DNA of 64,000 nt from Cellvibrionaceae bacterium (GCA_024707385.1 JANPZW010000013.1:1063465-1127464); one strand, 5' to 3'; shown: positions 1 to 9,044, counted from the first letter of the stretch. Program-made: numbers and translations. Notes: generated by a model from the letters alone, not told the origin.

Positions 1-910
1 AATAACCGCCGTCTTGGTCGCGCCACTGCCCCAGGGTTTCATAAAGCTGGCGGGCTTTGTTCGTTTCACCACTGGCCATCAGTGCAATGACCAATTCGCT
101 GGTTTCCGCCATGGTCACCCAGGGTTCGTCATTGACGCAGCGACAGCCGAGACCCGGCTCTACGAATTCTTGCCAGCGCGCAGCGAGACGCTGGCGGGCG
201 CACTCGCCGCGATAAAGTCCGGCGAGCACGGGGTAATACCAATCCATGGAAAAACGCGCCTTGCTCTCCCAGGTGCGGTCGAAGCGTTCTGGTTGTGCCA
301 TTAACGCGTGGGCCAGGCGGTCGGCTGCTGCACGCCATTCGCCGGCCGGGCGATTCAGTGTCGCCGCTATATGGCAGACACAATCCAGGCTGCGCAAAAT
401 GGAGCTGCAAGCAGTGACCAGTGCATCGTCCTGCGCGCGTCCGTCTGCATCCACGGCCCAGGCGATCTCGCCAAAGTCACTTTGGTAGCGCAGCACAAAT
501 GCCATCGCGCGGCTGACGCAGGCGAACATATCGGCGAGGAATTGTCGGTCGCCTGTGATCAGAAAGTGATGCCACACACCGGTTGCTATGTAGGCGACGA
601 AATTGGTTTCCCGCAGCGCCTGATGAACGGGCTCATGCGCATCTGCCGCCGAGCCTGGAAAATAATTGGCGTACCAGCTGCCATCGTCGAGTTGCTGTTG
701 GGCCAGCCAGTGGTAGGCGCGCTCGGCTGCCTGATATTCGCCGGCGATGCTAAGCCCCATGGCGGCTTCGGTATGATCCCAGGGGTCCAGCTTGCCGCCG
801 GTATACCAGGGAATGGCGCCGTCCGGCAGTTGCGTGGCGAGAATATAGTCGACGGTCTTGCGCAACTCCGCCGGCAGAACTCTGGGAGAATTTAAGAGGG
901 AATCTTTCAC
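1..910 (-). CDS. Prenyltransferase-like / alpha-alpha toroid protein (partial, 3' end outside window)
   Basis: The reading frame starts at a GTG (910-908) inside the ATGTGA at the end of the methyltransferase gene, a 4-base overlap, and stays open for 303 codons to the window edge. The stop lies beyond position 1. The protein has repeated helix-rich segments with QW-like turns (QLPDGAIPWYTGGKLDPWDH near the start, then QQLDDGSWYANYF), the pattern of the prenyltransferase/squalene-cyclase or six-hairpin glycosidase toroids. It has no signal peptide. It is translationally coupled to a methyltransferase and a GT4 glycosyltransferase, so a role in building a surface or secreted glycoconjugate is inferred. 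The substrate is unknown. Confidence 0.6.
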   Translation of the reverse strand, partial: MKDSLLNSPRVLPAELRKTVDYILATQLPDGAIPWYTGGKLDPWDHTEAAMGLSIAGEYQAAERAYHWLAQQQLDDGSWYANYFPGSAADAHEPVHQALRETNFVAYIATGVWHHFLITGDRQFLADMFACVSRAMAFVLRYQSDFGEIAWAVDADGRAQDDALVTACSSILRSLDCVCHIAATLNRPAGEWRAAADRLAHALMAQPERFDRTWESKARFSMDWYYPVLAGLYRGECARQRLAARWQEFVEPGLGCRCVNDEPWVTMAETSELVIALMASGETNKARQLYETLGQWRDQDGGY

Positions 911-1620
911 ATCACATCCTTGGTGAAATAAATCGCCACGCTTTTGCCCATGAAAGGGTTGAGCAGAGAATCGAGTGCGCGGGTGAGGTGCGGATGGCAC
1001 ATCAGATCCCATACCAGCAACCTGTGGTACCAGCGCACCGGCGCAAAGTCTGCACCGCGCCGCCAGAACAAACAGCGCAGCCACCAATAAGGAACATGCA
1101 ACGCGTGCGCGCCGTGCTGCAGAAATGGGCGAAAACCCAGGTGCTCAATTTCATCGCGCAGAGCCTTTGTTTTGAAAATTCGAATATGACCGCCCTCCAC
1201 TTGGTGGTAGGCGGCGCTCAGCCACCAACAAATGCGCTCCGGCCATGCGCGCGGCACGCTCACAGCGAGTATTCCACCCGGCGTAAGAATCCTCTGTGCT
1301 TCCTCTAACATGGCGTGATAATCCGGAATATGCTCCAGCACTTCAGAGCAGATCACGACATCGAAGCTGTTGTCGGCAAAAGGCAGTCGGAGCCCATCGG
1401 CGACAAATATATGTAGGTTTTTGTCCTGGTCTTGTAGGGGAAAGTCTCCGCGCCGGCTGCGCGCGGTCAGTACATCTCGCTGACTCACATCCACGGCGAC
1501 CACCTCGCGAGCGGTGCCGAACCAATAGGCGGCGAGGGCGTGGCGACCTTCGCCGCAGCCCAGATCGAGGACCCGGTGGTGCGGTTGTAGGCGCAGGCTG
1601 TCGAGGCGGATGGTCTGCAC
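907..1620 (-). CDS. Class I SAM-dependent methyltransferase
   Basis: A 237-residue protein with the Rossmann methyltransferase motif I VLDLGCGEGRHALAA at about residues 17-31, an acidic residue after the second strand (VVAVDVS), and the motif IV/post-I pattern VVICSEVLEHIPDY, as in Methyltransf_11 enzymes. The start is GTG at 1620, five bases after the restored stop of the glycosyltransferase gene. The 3' end overlaps the start of the next gene by 4 bases. The C-terminal half is rich in Trp and Arg and less typical, and may bind the acceptor. The acceptor is unknown; operon context suggests a glycan or lipid-linked intermediate. Confidence 0.85.
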   Translation of the reverse strand: MQTIRLDSLRLQPHHRVLDLGCGEGRHALAAYWFGTAREVVAVDVSQRDVLTARSRRGDFPLQDQDKNLHIFVADGLRLPFADNSFDVVICSEVLEHIPDYHAMLEEAQRILTPGGILAVSVPRAWPERICWWLSAAYHQVEGGHIRIFKTKALRDEIEHLGFRPFLQHGAHALHVPYWWLRCLFWRRGADFAPVRWYHRLLVWDLMCHPHLTRALDSLLNPFMGKSVAIYFTKDVM

Positions 1621-1625
1621 AGTGG

Positions 1626-2887
1626 TCAGGTGCTCGCGGCTTTATTGTCGGACGGCAAGACGGAATCGAGGTAAAACTGGCTGAGGCGCTCGGCCACCCG
1701 ATCCCAACAGAATTCCCGCAGGATGCGCTGGCGGCCCATTTGCATCAGGGCCTGCGCCAGCACCCGGTTGCCGAGAACCTTGGCAAGCCCATCCGCCAGG
1801 GCGGCAGCGTCCCCCGGGGGACCAAAATACCGGCATCGCCGACCACTTCCGGCAGCGCGCCGCCGCTGGAACTCACCAAAGGCACCCCGCAGCTCATCGC
1901 CTCCGCCGCCGGCAGGCCGAAGCCTTCATAAAGTGAGGGGCACGCCGCCACACTCGCCTGGGCGTATTCGTGCACCAGTTCCGCGTCGCTGATGCCACTG
2001 CGAAAGCTGACGCAGTGCTCGAGTTCAAGCTGCCGCAGCAGGCGCTGATTGCGTCCATCCTCCTGCAATTTGCCGATAACCACCAAATGGGCTTCTGGTT
2101 GCTGTTCGCGCACCAGACGTAGAGCTTCCAGGAGCACGCCAAAACCTTTCAGCGGTTGGTCAGATGAAGTGGTGGTGATGATCCGGCCCGGAATGCGGGC
2201 AATCTCCGGATGTGGGCGGAACAGGTCCGTATCCACGCCGTTGCCGATCACCTGGGTGCGGATTTCAGCGCGGCCGAATTCCGCCGCTATGTCCCGCCGC
2301 GAGCACTCGGATACGGTCACCACATGCTCCAAACGGCGCACCACTTCCGCCTGCATCTTGAGAAAGCTGTACCAGCGGCGGATCAACAAGCGGTGGCCCC
2401 AACTGCTGGCCTCCGCCAGCGCCAGCTCGCGGTCCCGGGTGATCGGATGGTGCACAGTTGCGACCACTGGGATGCCGAGTTTCTGCAGGTCGAGCAGGCT
2501 GTAACACAGGCTCTGATTGTCGTGGATCACGTCATATCGATCGCGGTATTCACGCAGGTAACGCAGGGCGCGCCGACCGAAGGTATAGGGCTCGGCAAAT
2601 CCGCCGCTGGCCATGGACCACCACTCGAACAGGTCGCTGAAAGAAGTGAGATGGCCCCAGCGCAGCGCGCGTATATGGTTGGGCGTGGCGTAGAGGTCGA
2701 GACTGGGGATCTTGATCAGGCCCACATCCGGGTCCAGCTCTGGATAGGGCGGACCCGACAGCACATCCACCTGATGACCGCGGCGGCGCAAGGCGCGGCT
2801 CAGATATTTGAGATAGATACCCTGGCCACCGACATGGGGATGGCTGCGGTAGCCCAGCAGGGCAATACGCAGGGAGGGCAGGTCCAT
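1626..2887 (-). CDS. Glycosyltransferase family 4 (interrupted by a one-base frameshift)
   Basis: This is a GT-B fold glycosyltransferase. The N-terminal glycine loop HVGGQGIYLKYLSRAL fits a donor/acceptor site, and the C-terminal EGFGLPAAEAMSCG carries the E-x7-E signature of retaining GT4 enzymes. The frame breaks after GDAGILVP in a C5/G5 run at 1811-1820. Adding one base restores PGDAAALADGLAKVLG and reading continues to a TGA at 1626-1628, just before the methyltransferase start. I chose ATG 2887, which puts the first strand (LRIALLGYRS) near the N-terminus. A GTG at 2935, only 2 bases after the thioredoxin-like gene, is an alternative. The donor sugar cannot be told from sequence. Confidence 0.8.
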
Positions 2888-2937
2888 GTCAGGCGTGGGT
2901 ACGGCCCGGGCGAGACACTCCTGATCGGCGCGCACTC

Positions 2938-3390
2938 TCAGAGGCTCTGGAGAAACTGGTCCGGCTCAAACGCCGGGGAGATGAAGCGAATGGGTTTGAT
3001 GTCCGCATGGGCCACCAGCAGTGTGGGAAAGCCGCGCACACCGTAGGCGTGCATCAGATTGCGGGTTTCCGGCTGTTCGGAGTCGAGCCGCACGAAGATG
3101 TAGTTTTCTTCGATTTTTGCCTTCACCCGTTCATCGACCATCACCATGCGGTCGAGTTTGCGGCAGAAGCCGCACCAGTAAGCGGAGAAGTTGATCAGAA
3201 GAGGTTTGTTCTGCTCCCGCGCGAGTGCCTGCGCTTCCGCCAGAGTGCGTTCGGGCAGGCCGGTGGCGGCGAAGGCGGAGCGGCCCAATTGTGTGGGCGA
3301 GGTAAACCAGAGCACTGCGAGGACCAACGCGGCGGCACTGCCTAGACCTGTGAAAGTGAGAAGGATTTTCTGTGTGCGGCCGAATGTCAT
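2938..3390 (-). CDS. Thioredoxin-fold protein with N-terminal membrane anchor
   Basis: A 150-residue protein with one hydrophobic segment at about residues 8-28 (signal anchor or uncleaved signal), followed by a periplasmic-type thioredoxin domain. The active site is WCGFC within SAYWCGFCRKLDRMV, and the cis-proline loop is GVRGFPTLLV. The layout resembles the C-terminal DsbD-like / thioredoxin_7 family, which reduces or senses periplasmic disulfides. It is the first gene of the minus-strand cluster and ends two bases before an alternative GTG start of the glycosyltransferase gene. It diverges from hisB across 84 bases. The redox partner is unknown. Confidence 0.8.
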   Translation of the reverse strand: MTFGRTQKILLTFTGLGSAAALVLAVLWFTSPTQLGRSAFAATGLPERTLAEAQALAREQNKPLLINFSAYWCGFCRKLDRMVMVDERVKAKIEENYIFVRLDSEQPETRNLMHAYGVRGFPTLLVAHADIKPIRFISPAFEPDQFLQSL

Positions 3391-3439
3391 GGGGGTCCTG
3401 GAAGCACAGATGCGGCTCGTGAATTCATGCCAATGTGGC

Positions 3440-3445
3440 TATAAT
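3440..3445 (+). promoter_or_regulatory. Probable sigma-70 -10 box for the his operon
   Basis: A perfect TATAAT lies 30 bases before the hisB ATG, which would give a leader of about 20 bases. No convincing -35 hexamer sits at 16-18 bases, so the call rests on the -10 match and its position in the divergent intergenic space. Confidence 0.5.
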
Positions 3446-3474
3446 CCCGGCCTCTTTCAAAAAGGGCGCACAGT

Positions 3475-4068
3475 ATGGCCGAACGCAAGGCTTCCATCAA
3501 TCGGGACACTTTGGAGACGCAGATCTCAGTAAGTGTTGATCTCGACGGCACGGGTAAAGGCATCTTTAACACCGGAGTGCCATTTCTCGAACACATGATG
3601 GATCAGATCGCCCGCCACGGCATGATCGACCTGGACGTCACCTGCAAAGGCGACAACCACATTGATGACCACCATACGGTGGAGGACATCGGCATCACCA
3701 TCGGCCAGGCGGTCAACAAAGCTCTGGGCAGCAAAAAAGGCATTCGCCGTTACGGCCACGCCTACGTACCGCTGGATGAAGCCCTTTCCCGGGTGGTAAT
3801 CGACTTCTCCGGCCGTCCCGGTCTGGTGATGAATGTGCCCTTTACCCAGAAGCGCATTGGCACTTTCGATACCGAACTGTTCTATGAATTCTTCCAGGGT
3901 TTCGTTAACCACGCCCAGGTGACCCTGCACATCGACTGCCTACGCGGCCACAACGCGCACCATCAGATCGAGACGGTTTTTAAAGCTTTCGGCCGCGCTC
4001 TGCGCATGGCTTTGGAGCGCGATGAGCGCTTGGGCGACGCCATGCCTTCTACCAAGGGAACCCTCTAG
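3475..4068 (+). CDS. hisB: Imidazoleglycerol-phosphate dehydratase
   Basis: HisB converts imidazole-glycerol phosphate to imidazole-acetol phosphate, the sixth step of histidine synthesis. The 197-residue protein is the monofunctional form without the histidinol-phosphatase domain of the E. coli enzyme. The two metal-binding repeats are present: FLEHMMDQIARHG and DDHHTVEDIGI in the first half, RGHNAHHQIETVFKAFGRAL in the second. hisH starts 5 bases after its stop, and hisA and hisF follow, so the four genes form one operon. The start ATG fits homologues that begin MAER-like and run straight into the TLET strand. Confidence 0.97.
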   Translation: MAERKASINRDTLETQISVSVDLDGTGKGIFNTGVPFLEHMMDQIARHGMIDLDVTCKGDNHIDDHHTVEDIGITIGQAVNKALGSKKGIRRYGHAYVPLDEALSRVVIDFSGRPGLVMNVPFTQKRIGTFDTELFYEFFQGFVNHAQVTLHIDCLRGHNAHHQIETVFKAFGRALRMALERDERLGDAMPSTKGTL

Positions 4069-4073
4069 TTTTT

Positions 4074-4748
4074 ATGAAAAACCATATCGCCGTAATCGAT
4101 TACGGTATGGGCAATCTGCACTCCGTTGCCAGCGCGCTGCAGCACGTGGCGCCCGATGCCCAGGTTGAGGTCACTTCCGACATCAGACGCGTGCGCGACG
4201 CGGATCGCGTGTTGTTTCCCGGTGTGGGGGCCATTCGCGATTGTATGGCGGAGATCCGCCGGCTGAAGTTTGATACCGCGATTGCCGACACCATTGCCTC
4301 CGGCAAACCCCTGCTGGCGATTTGCGTCGGCCTGCAGTCCCTGATGGACAGCAGCGAGGAAAACGGCGGCGTGCCCTGCCTCGGCCATTTCGCTGGTGAA
4401 GTCAAAGGCTTCGCCAACAGCCCGGAATTTCTCGCCGCGCGCGCTCATGGTGCGGCCACTGGAGAGCGCCTCAAGGTCCCCCATATGGGTTGGAACCAAG
4501 TGCGGCAGATGCAAAGTCACCCGCTCTGGCACGGCATCCCGGATAACAGCCGGTTTTACTTCGTCCACAGCTACTGCGTGCAGTCCCGCGATGCCCAGGT
4601 GATTGCCGGTCACTGCCATTACGGCATCGACTTCAGCGCCGCCCTGGCCCGCGCCAATGTTTTTGCCGCCCAGTTTCACCCGGAAAAAAGCGCCGAACAC
4701 GGTCTGCAACTGCTGAAAAATTTTGTCGGCTGGAACGGCCAGCCCTGA
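4074..4748 (+). CDS. hisH: Imidazole glycerol phosphate synthase, glutamine amidotransferase subunit
   Basis: HisH hydrolyses glutamine and passes ammonia to HisF. The 224-residue class I amidotransferase begins with VIDYGMGNLHSVASAL and has the oxyanion/nucleophile strand LLAICVGLQSLM, with the catalytic Cys in CVGLQ where many homologues have CLGMQ. The catalytic His and Glu are in FHPEKSAEHG near the C-terminus. The PHMGWNQ segment is also conserved. It lies between hisB and hisA in the his operon, 16 bases before the hisA start. Confidence 0.97.
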   Translation: MKNHIAVIDYGMGNLHSVASALQHVAPDAQVEVTSDIRRVRDADRVLFPGVGAIRDCMAEIRRLKFDTAIADTIASGKPLLAICVGLQSLMDSSEENGGVPCLGHFAGEVKGFANSPEFLAARAHGAATGERLKVPHMGWNQVRQMQSHPLWHGIPDNSRFYFVHSYCVQSRDAQVIAGHCHYGIDFSAALARANVFAAQFHPEKSAEHGLQLLKNFVGWNGQP

Positions 4749-4764
4749 GATAGAGACACTCCCC

Positions 4765-5502
4765 ATGCAAATCATTCCCGCCATCGACCTTAAAGACGGC
4801 CAGTGCGTGCGTCTGCGCAAAGGCATCATGGAAGATTCCACCGTATTCTCCGATGACCCGGTGGCGGTCGCCCGCCAGTGGGTTGAACAGGGCGCGCGCC
4901 GCCTGCATCTGGTGGATCTCAACGGCGCCTTTGCCGGCAAGCCGGTGAACGGCGAAGTGGTCACCGCCATTGCCAAAGCCTTTCCCGAACTGCCGATCCA
5001 GATCGGCGGCGGTATCCGCTCCGCCGACACCATCCAGCATTATCTCGACGCTGGCGTCAGCTACGTCATCATCGGCACCAAGGCGGTGAAAGAACCGCAG
5101 TTCGTCACCGATATGTGCCGCGAATTTCCCGGCACCATCATCGTCGGATTGGACGCAAAAACCGGTTTTGTCGCCACTGATGGCTGGGCGGAAGTCTCCT
5201 CCGTCAAAGCCACCGAGTTGGCCAAACGTTTTGAGGCCGACGGCGTCAGCTCTATCGTCTATACCGATATCGACCGCGACGGCATGATGCAGGGCGTCAA
5301 CGTAGACGCGACCGTCGCCATGGCCATGGCGTCCAGTCTGCCCATCATCGCTTCCGGCGGCATCACCAATCTCGACGACATCAAAGCCCTGCTGGCTCGC
5401 GCTCACGAAGGCGCCGGTATTTGCGGCGCGATTACCGGGCGGGCGATTTACGAAGGCACGCTCGATCTGGCCGCCGCTCAGCGGCTGTGCGACGAGGCTT
5501 AA
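4765..5502 (+). CDS. hisA: Phosphoribosylformimino-5-aminoimidazole carboxamide ribotide isomerase
   Basis: HisA performs an Amadori rearrangement of ProFAR to PRFAR. This is a (beta/alpha)8 barrel of 245 residues. It starts MQIIPAIDLKDGQCVRL with the catalytic Asp in AIDL, has the first phosphate-binding loop QIGGGIRS and the second (IIASGGI) in the C-terminal half, and the second catalytic Asp in YTDIDRDG. An in-frame upstream ATG at 4723 lies inside hisH and would add 14 residues absent from the family, so ATG 4765 is preferred. hisF starts 12 bases after the stop. Confidence 0.97.
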   Translation: MQIIPAIDLKDGQCVRLRKGIMEDSTVFSDDPVAVARQWVEQGARRLHLVDLNGAFAGKPVNGEVVTAIAKAFPELPIQIGGGIRSADTIQHYLDAGVSYVIIGTKAVKEPQFVTDMCREFPGTIIVGLDAKTGFVATDGWAEVSSVKATELAKRFEADGVSSIVYTDIDRDGMMQGVNVDATVAMAMASSLPIIASGGITNLDDIKALLARAHEGAGICGAITGRAIYEGTLDLAAAQRLCDEA

Positions 5503-5514
5503 GCGGAGAATTCC

Positions 5515-6288
5515 ATGGCGCTGGCAAAACGTATTATTCCCTGTCTCGACGTCGACAATGGCCGCGTGGTCAAGGGTGTTCAGTTTGTCGATATCCGCGA
5601 TGCCGGCGACCCGGTGGAAATTTCGAAGAAATACAACCAGCAGGGCGCGGATGAGATCACCTTTCTCGATATCACTGCGACCCACGAAGCTCGCGACACC
5701 ACCGTTCACACAGTGGAAGCCATCGCTGCGGAAGTCTTTATTCCGCTGACGGTCGGCGGCGGCATCCGCACTTTGGAAGACATTCGCCACATGCTCAATG
5801 CCGGCGCGGATAAGGTCAGCATCAACTCTGCGGCGGTGAAAAACCCGGATTTTGTCGCCGAGGCGGCCGCGCGTTTTGGCTCACAGTGCATTGTGGTCGC
5901 CATAGATGCGAAAAAAGTCAGCGCCGAGGGCGAGACGCCGCGCTGGGAAATCTTCACCCACGGCGGCCGCAAGCCAACCGGCATAGACGCGGTGGAGTGG
6001 GCGGTGCGGATGGTGAACAACGGCGCGGGCGAAATACTGCTCACCAGCATGGATCGCGACGGCACCAAAAATGGTTTTGACCTGGGTGTGACTCGCGCCA
6101 TCGCCGACGCAGTGGCGGTGCCTGTCATCGCGTCGGGCGGCGTGGGCAATCTGCAACACTTGGTGGACGGTGTAACCCTGGGCGGCGCCGACGCGGTACT
6201 GGCGGCGAGTATTTTTCACTTCGGCGAATATTCTGTGCCGCAAGCGAAAGCTTATATGCGCGAGCGCGGCATCGAAGTGCGTTTGTAA
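5515..6288 (+). CDS. hisF: Imidazole glycerol phosphate synthase, cyclase subunit
   Basis: HisF combines ammonia from HisH with PRFAR to give imidazole-glycerol phosphate and AICAR. The 257-residue (beta/alpha)8 barrel shows IIPCLDVDNGRVVKGV with catalytic Asp11, the phosphate loop LTVGGGIRTLEDI, the second catalytic Asp in TSMDRDGTKNGFD, and the C-terminal VIASGGVGN. GGAG precedes the ATG at normal spacing. It is the last his gene here. hisI and hisE are not in the window, so the pathway is completed elsewhere. Confidence 0.97.
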   Translation: MALAKRIIPCLDVDNGRVVKGVQFVDIRDAGDPVEISKKYNQQGADEITFLDITATHEARDTTVHTVEAIAAEVFIPLTVGGGIRTLEDIRHMLNAGADKVSINSAAVKNPDFVAEAAARFGSQCIVVAIDAKKVSAEGETPRWEIFTHGGRKPTGIDAVEWAVRMVNNGAGEILLTSMDRDGTKNGFDLGVTRAIADAVAVPVIASGGVGNLQHLVDGVTLGGADAVLAASIFHFGEYSVPQAKAYMRERGIEVRL

Positions 6289-6338
6289 AAAGCGGGCGTA
6301 TTGCAGGGATTCGGTGTTTGGAGCAGGTTGAGAAGGAG

Positions 6339-6361
6339 CGCTGGGCGGAATCCGCCCAGCG
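6339..6361. terminator. Convergent hairpin between hisF and the DUF6316-like gene
   Basis: A perfect 10-bp stem (CGCTGGGCGG / CCGCCCAGCG) with a 3-base loop lies between the converging ends of two genes. No T-tract follows on either strand, so it may act as a bidirectional or factor-assisted terminator, or as a 3'-end protector. Confidence 0.45.
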
Positions 6362-6370
6362 AAATGGTGA

Positions 6371-6589
6371 TCAGGCCGCCCGGCTATACCGGTTCAGACA
6401 GGCCATCACTTGAGGCTCGGCGTGGAGGACAAAATCAATGAATGCGCTCGCGCCAGTCTCGGCCTCGTTCAGGCTGTCAAACGGTCCTATATCAATACCC
6501 TCCCGGGTGGAATAGTAGTAATAGCCATCGCGCTTAAAGAAACGTGAGTTGCGTGCGGGTAAGGCACAGCGTTCGCCGGATCTATTCAT
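6371..6589 (-). CDS. Small DUF6316-like protein
   Basis: A 72-residue protein with the core RFFKRDGYYYYSTREGIDIG followed by PFDSLNEAE. This is an aromatic, all-beta-looking segment resembling short DUF6316-type proteins of Pseudomonas and relatives (family assignment from memory of the RF-x-WYF-TREG-x-IGPF pattern). It has no signal peptide, membrane span or catalytic motif. It stands alone, convergent with hisF, and its function is unknown. The ATG start is the only one that keeps the conserved N-terminal RSGER segment. Confidence 0.6.
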   Translation of the reverse strand: MNRSGERCALPARNSRFFKRDGYYYYSTREGIDIGPFDSLNEAETGASAFIDFVLHAEPQVMACLNRYSRAA

Positions 6590-6779
6590 TCAATAATCCT
6601 CTCGTCAGCTAGGTTTGATGAATCCCTGCGTTTTCGGGTCTCCGTGCGTCAGTAAAGAAAAACTGCCGCCAGCCACCCTGATCAGTCCATTTTTTTCGCC
6701 CTTTTTAGGACGTTCGGTCGACCTTAACACACTTCAAAATGAATGGCAGTGCGCGTTTTGTCACAAAACAAAATGCTTT

Positions 6780-7712
6780 TTAGATCGAATTTATTGCGGA
6801 CGGAATGGATTCGACTCTCAGCTGCTCGGCAATGCCGCCGGGCGGACTGGCGGGTTCGGAGAGGGGATGCAGTAGCTGGGAAACCGGCACAAGCCGCACG
6901 CCCAGATCGCCCAGTTGCGGCAGTACCCGCTCCAGGAAGGCGAGTGTTTCCGGGTAGGGATGGCCGATGGCAATCGCCTGGCCCCGCTCGCGGGCCAGGC
7001 GTAGCAAAGTGCGAAACTGCTGTTCGATGGCATCCTCGGTGCGGATGTTGTCGAGAAAGACATCGCGGCGGGCGCTGGGGATGGCGTGATCCTGTGCGCT
7101 GGTGAGCGCCTGACTGGAAGGTGTGGTGCGGCTGTCGATGAAGTAAAGCCCGCGCCCGGCCAGTTCCGCCATGACCCAATCCATCCGTTCGCGTTCCTGC
7201 GTCAGGGCGCTGCCCATATGGTTGTTGACTCCGCGCGCCTGCGGCAGGGCTTCGAGCATGGCAGCAAGCGCATCCCGCAGTTCGGTTTGCGTCATCCCTC
7301 GGCGCAAACCCTCGTGCCAGGCGGGGTGGGACAGTGGCTCCATGGGCGCGTGCAACATGACTTCCCTGCCCTGCTGCGCGGCCAGCTCGACCAAGCGATC
7401 GCCGTAGTGGGTAAAGGGCAGCACCGCGAGTGTGATATCCCCGGGCAGTGCCAGAACCCGTTTGCCCGCCTGCCACTGCTCCCCCAGGTCGTCGATGATG
7501 ATCGCAATAGAAGGTTGGGCGATGGTGTTATCGCTCAGAGTTGCAGGAGCCGGCATTGGCGGGAGTGGGCTGAAGGAGGGTACCGGCGCGGGCGGTAGCA
7601 GCTGGACGGGTTGTGCCGAAACCTGAGGAGGTGGCGGTGGTTCCCCGCCGTGGAACACGCCCAGGGCTCCGGCAAGGAGCCCTAAGAACGCCACCGCCAG
7701 GATTGCGCGCAC
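6780..7712 (-). CDS. yibQ: Divergent polysaccharide deacetylase family protein
   Basis: A 310-residue exported protein with an N-terminal signal-type segment (residues about 1-20) and a proline-rich linker to about residue 65. The catalytic-fold domain has IAIIIDDLGEQWQAG, MLHAPMEPL and ARGVNNHMGS, the hallmark motifs of the YibQ/DUF610 branch of NodB-like deacetylases. The GTG start immediately follows the ctpA TAA (TAAGTG), indicating translational coupling. The gpmI-envC-ctpA-yibQ order is widely conserved and points to a role in peptidoglycan or envelope turnover. Its enzymatic activity is not established for the family. Confidence 0.88.
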   Translation of the reverse strand: MRAILAVAFLGLLAGALGVFHGGEPPPPPQVSAQPVQLLPPAPVPSFSPLPPMPAPATLSDNTIAQPSIAIIIDDLGEQWQAGKRVLALPGDITLAVLPFTHYGDRLVELAAQQGREVMLHAPMEPLSHPAWHEGLRRGMTQTELRDALAAMLEALPQARGVNNHMGSALTQERERMDWVMAELAGRGLYFIDSRTTPSSQALTSAQDHAIPSARRDVFLDNIRTEDAIEQQFRTLLRLARERGQAIAIGHPYPETLAFLERVLPQLGDLGVRLVPVSQLLHPLSEPASPPGGIAEQLRVESIPSAINSI

Positions 7713-9044
7713 TTATTCCGCGGCGGCGGTGGGGTTGATTGCCGGGGTTTTCTTGAAGAAGGTCAGACCCTTGAGCATGTTCAAAGCCTCATAAAGCTGG
7801 TTGTCCTTGCCCTGGAGGTCATCCAGGATCGCGTTGCGCTCGTCTTCGCGCTCCTTGCTCTTGATGTCCTTGCCGCCTTTCGCATTGCCCAGGTGGCCTG
7901 CAAGTTGCGCTTCGGTGATGCGGCCGCGGCCTTTGATGGCGGTCAGTTCAGCGCGTTCTATCACCAGATCCGGCTCTATCCCCTGGGCCTGGATCGACCG
8001 GCCATTGGGGGTGTAATACAAGGCCGTGGTGAGTTTGACGGCTTTCTCATCGGTAATCGGTATGACGGTCTGAACGGAGCCTTTGCCGAAGCTGCGGGTT
8101 CCCATCACCAGGGCCCGGCGATGATCCTGCAGCGCCCCGGCGACGATTTCCGATGCCGACGCCGACCCCTCATTGATCAGTACCACCAGAGGCAAACCAT
8201 CGGTGATATCGCCCGGTTCGGCCTTGTAGTTGAAGTTGGATTGCGGCATGCGCCCCTCGGTGTACACCACCACGCCGCCGTCCAGGAATGCGTCGGCAAC
8301 CTCGACCGACGCCTGCAGCACACCGCCGGGATTGTTGCGCAGGTCGAGAATAATGCCCTGAAGGTTTTTGTCCTTGTTCTGTTTGCCAAGCGCCTCGCGT
8401 ACGTCACTGCCCGTGTTCACTTGAAACTGAGCGATGCGGAGGTACAGGTAGCGTTCATCCATGATTTCAGTGCGCACGCTGCGCACCTTGATGGTGTCGC
8501 GCACCAGGGTGACGTCGAACGGTTGGTCCATGCCCTCCCGGATGATCGTCAGGACGATTTTGCTGCCCTTGGGTCCGCGCATGCGCTCCACCGCGTCATT
8601 CAGGTTCAAACCTTTCAGAGCGGTGTCGTCGATTTTGATGATGAGATCACCGGCTTCTATACCGGCGCGCGCCGCCGGGGTGTCGTCGATAGGAGCAATC
8701 ACTTTGACGAAGCCGTCTTCCATGCCCACTTCTATGCCGAGGCCGCCGAATTCGCCGGTGGTGTGGACCTGAAGATCCTCGAAGGAAGACGCGTCGAGAT
8801 AGCTGGAGTGGGGATCGAGCTGCTCCAGCATGCCGCGGATGGCGTACTCCAGCAGGGTCTTGTCATCGATTTCGTTGATATAGGCGCCGCGGATGTGCTC
8901 ATAGGCTTTGGTAAACACCCGCAGGTCTTCCAGTGGCAACACGCTTTTGCTGGTCGGTCCCGCCGCTGCCGGTTCGGCTGCCTGACCCACGGGGCTCCAG
9001 CACAACAAGACCGCAAGCGTCAGTAAGGAAGGGCGCAGTGCCAT
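7713..9044 (-). CDS. ctpA: S41 family C-terminal processing protease
   Basis: A periplasmic serine protease of 443 residues. It has a signal peptide (about residues 1-22), a PDZ domain at about 95-175 (FGGLGIEVGMEDGFVKVIAP) and a tail-specific protease domain. The catalytic serine lies in NEGSASASEI at 292-300 and the catalytic lysine in FGKGSVQT at about residue 321. The family trims C-termini of periplasmic and cell-wall proteins, including peptidoglycan hydrolases. It sits between envC and yibQ in one minus-strand transcription unit, so a link to cell separation is likely. The C-terminal 60 residues are charged and rich in Lys. Confidence 0.93.
   Translation of the reverse strand: MALRPSLLTLAVLLCWSPVGQAAEPAAAGPTSKSVLPLEDLRVFTKAYEHIRGAYINEIDDKTLLEYAIRGMLEQLDPHSSYLDASSFEDLQVHTTGEFGGLGIEVGMEDGFVKVIAPIDDTPAARAGIEAGDLIIKIDDTALKGLNLNDAVERMRGPKGSKIVLTIIREGMDQPFDVTLVRDTIKVRSVRTEIMDERYLYLRIAQFQVNTGSDVREALGKQNKDKNLQGIILDLRNNPGGVLQASVEVADAFLDGGVVVYTEGRMPQSNFNYKAEPGDITDGLPLVVLINEGSASASEIVAGALQDHRRALVMGTRSFGKGSVQTVIPITDEKAVKLTTALYYTPNGRSIQAQGIEPDLVIERAELTAIKGRGRITEAQLAGHLGNAKGGKDIKSKEREDERNAILDDLQGKDNQLYEALNMLKGLTFFKKTPAINPTAAAE

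Noticed and set aside
4065..5790. Long minus-strand frames across hisH, hisA and hisF
   Set aside because: Antisense shadows of the his operon; no start signals or domains.
6755..6769. Palindrome GTTTTGT-C-ACAAAAC near the yibQ stop
   Set aside because: A 7-bp AT-rich palindrome without a T-tract or a known operator match; too weak to call a terminator or a binding site.
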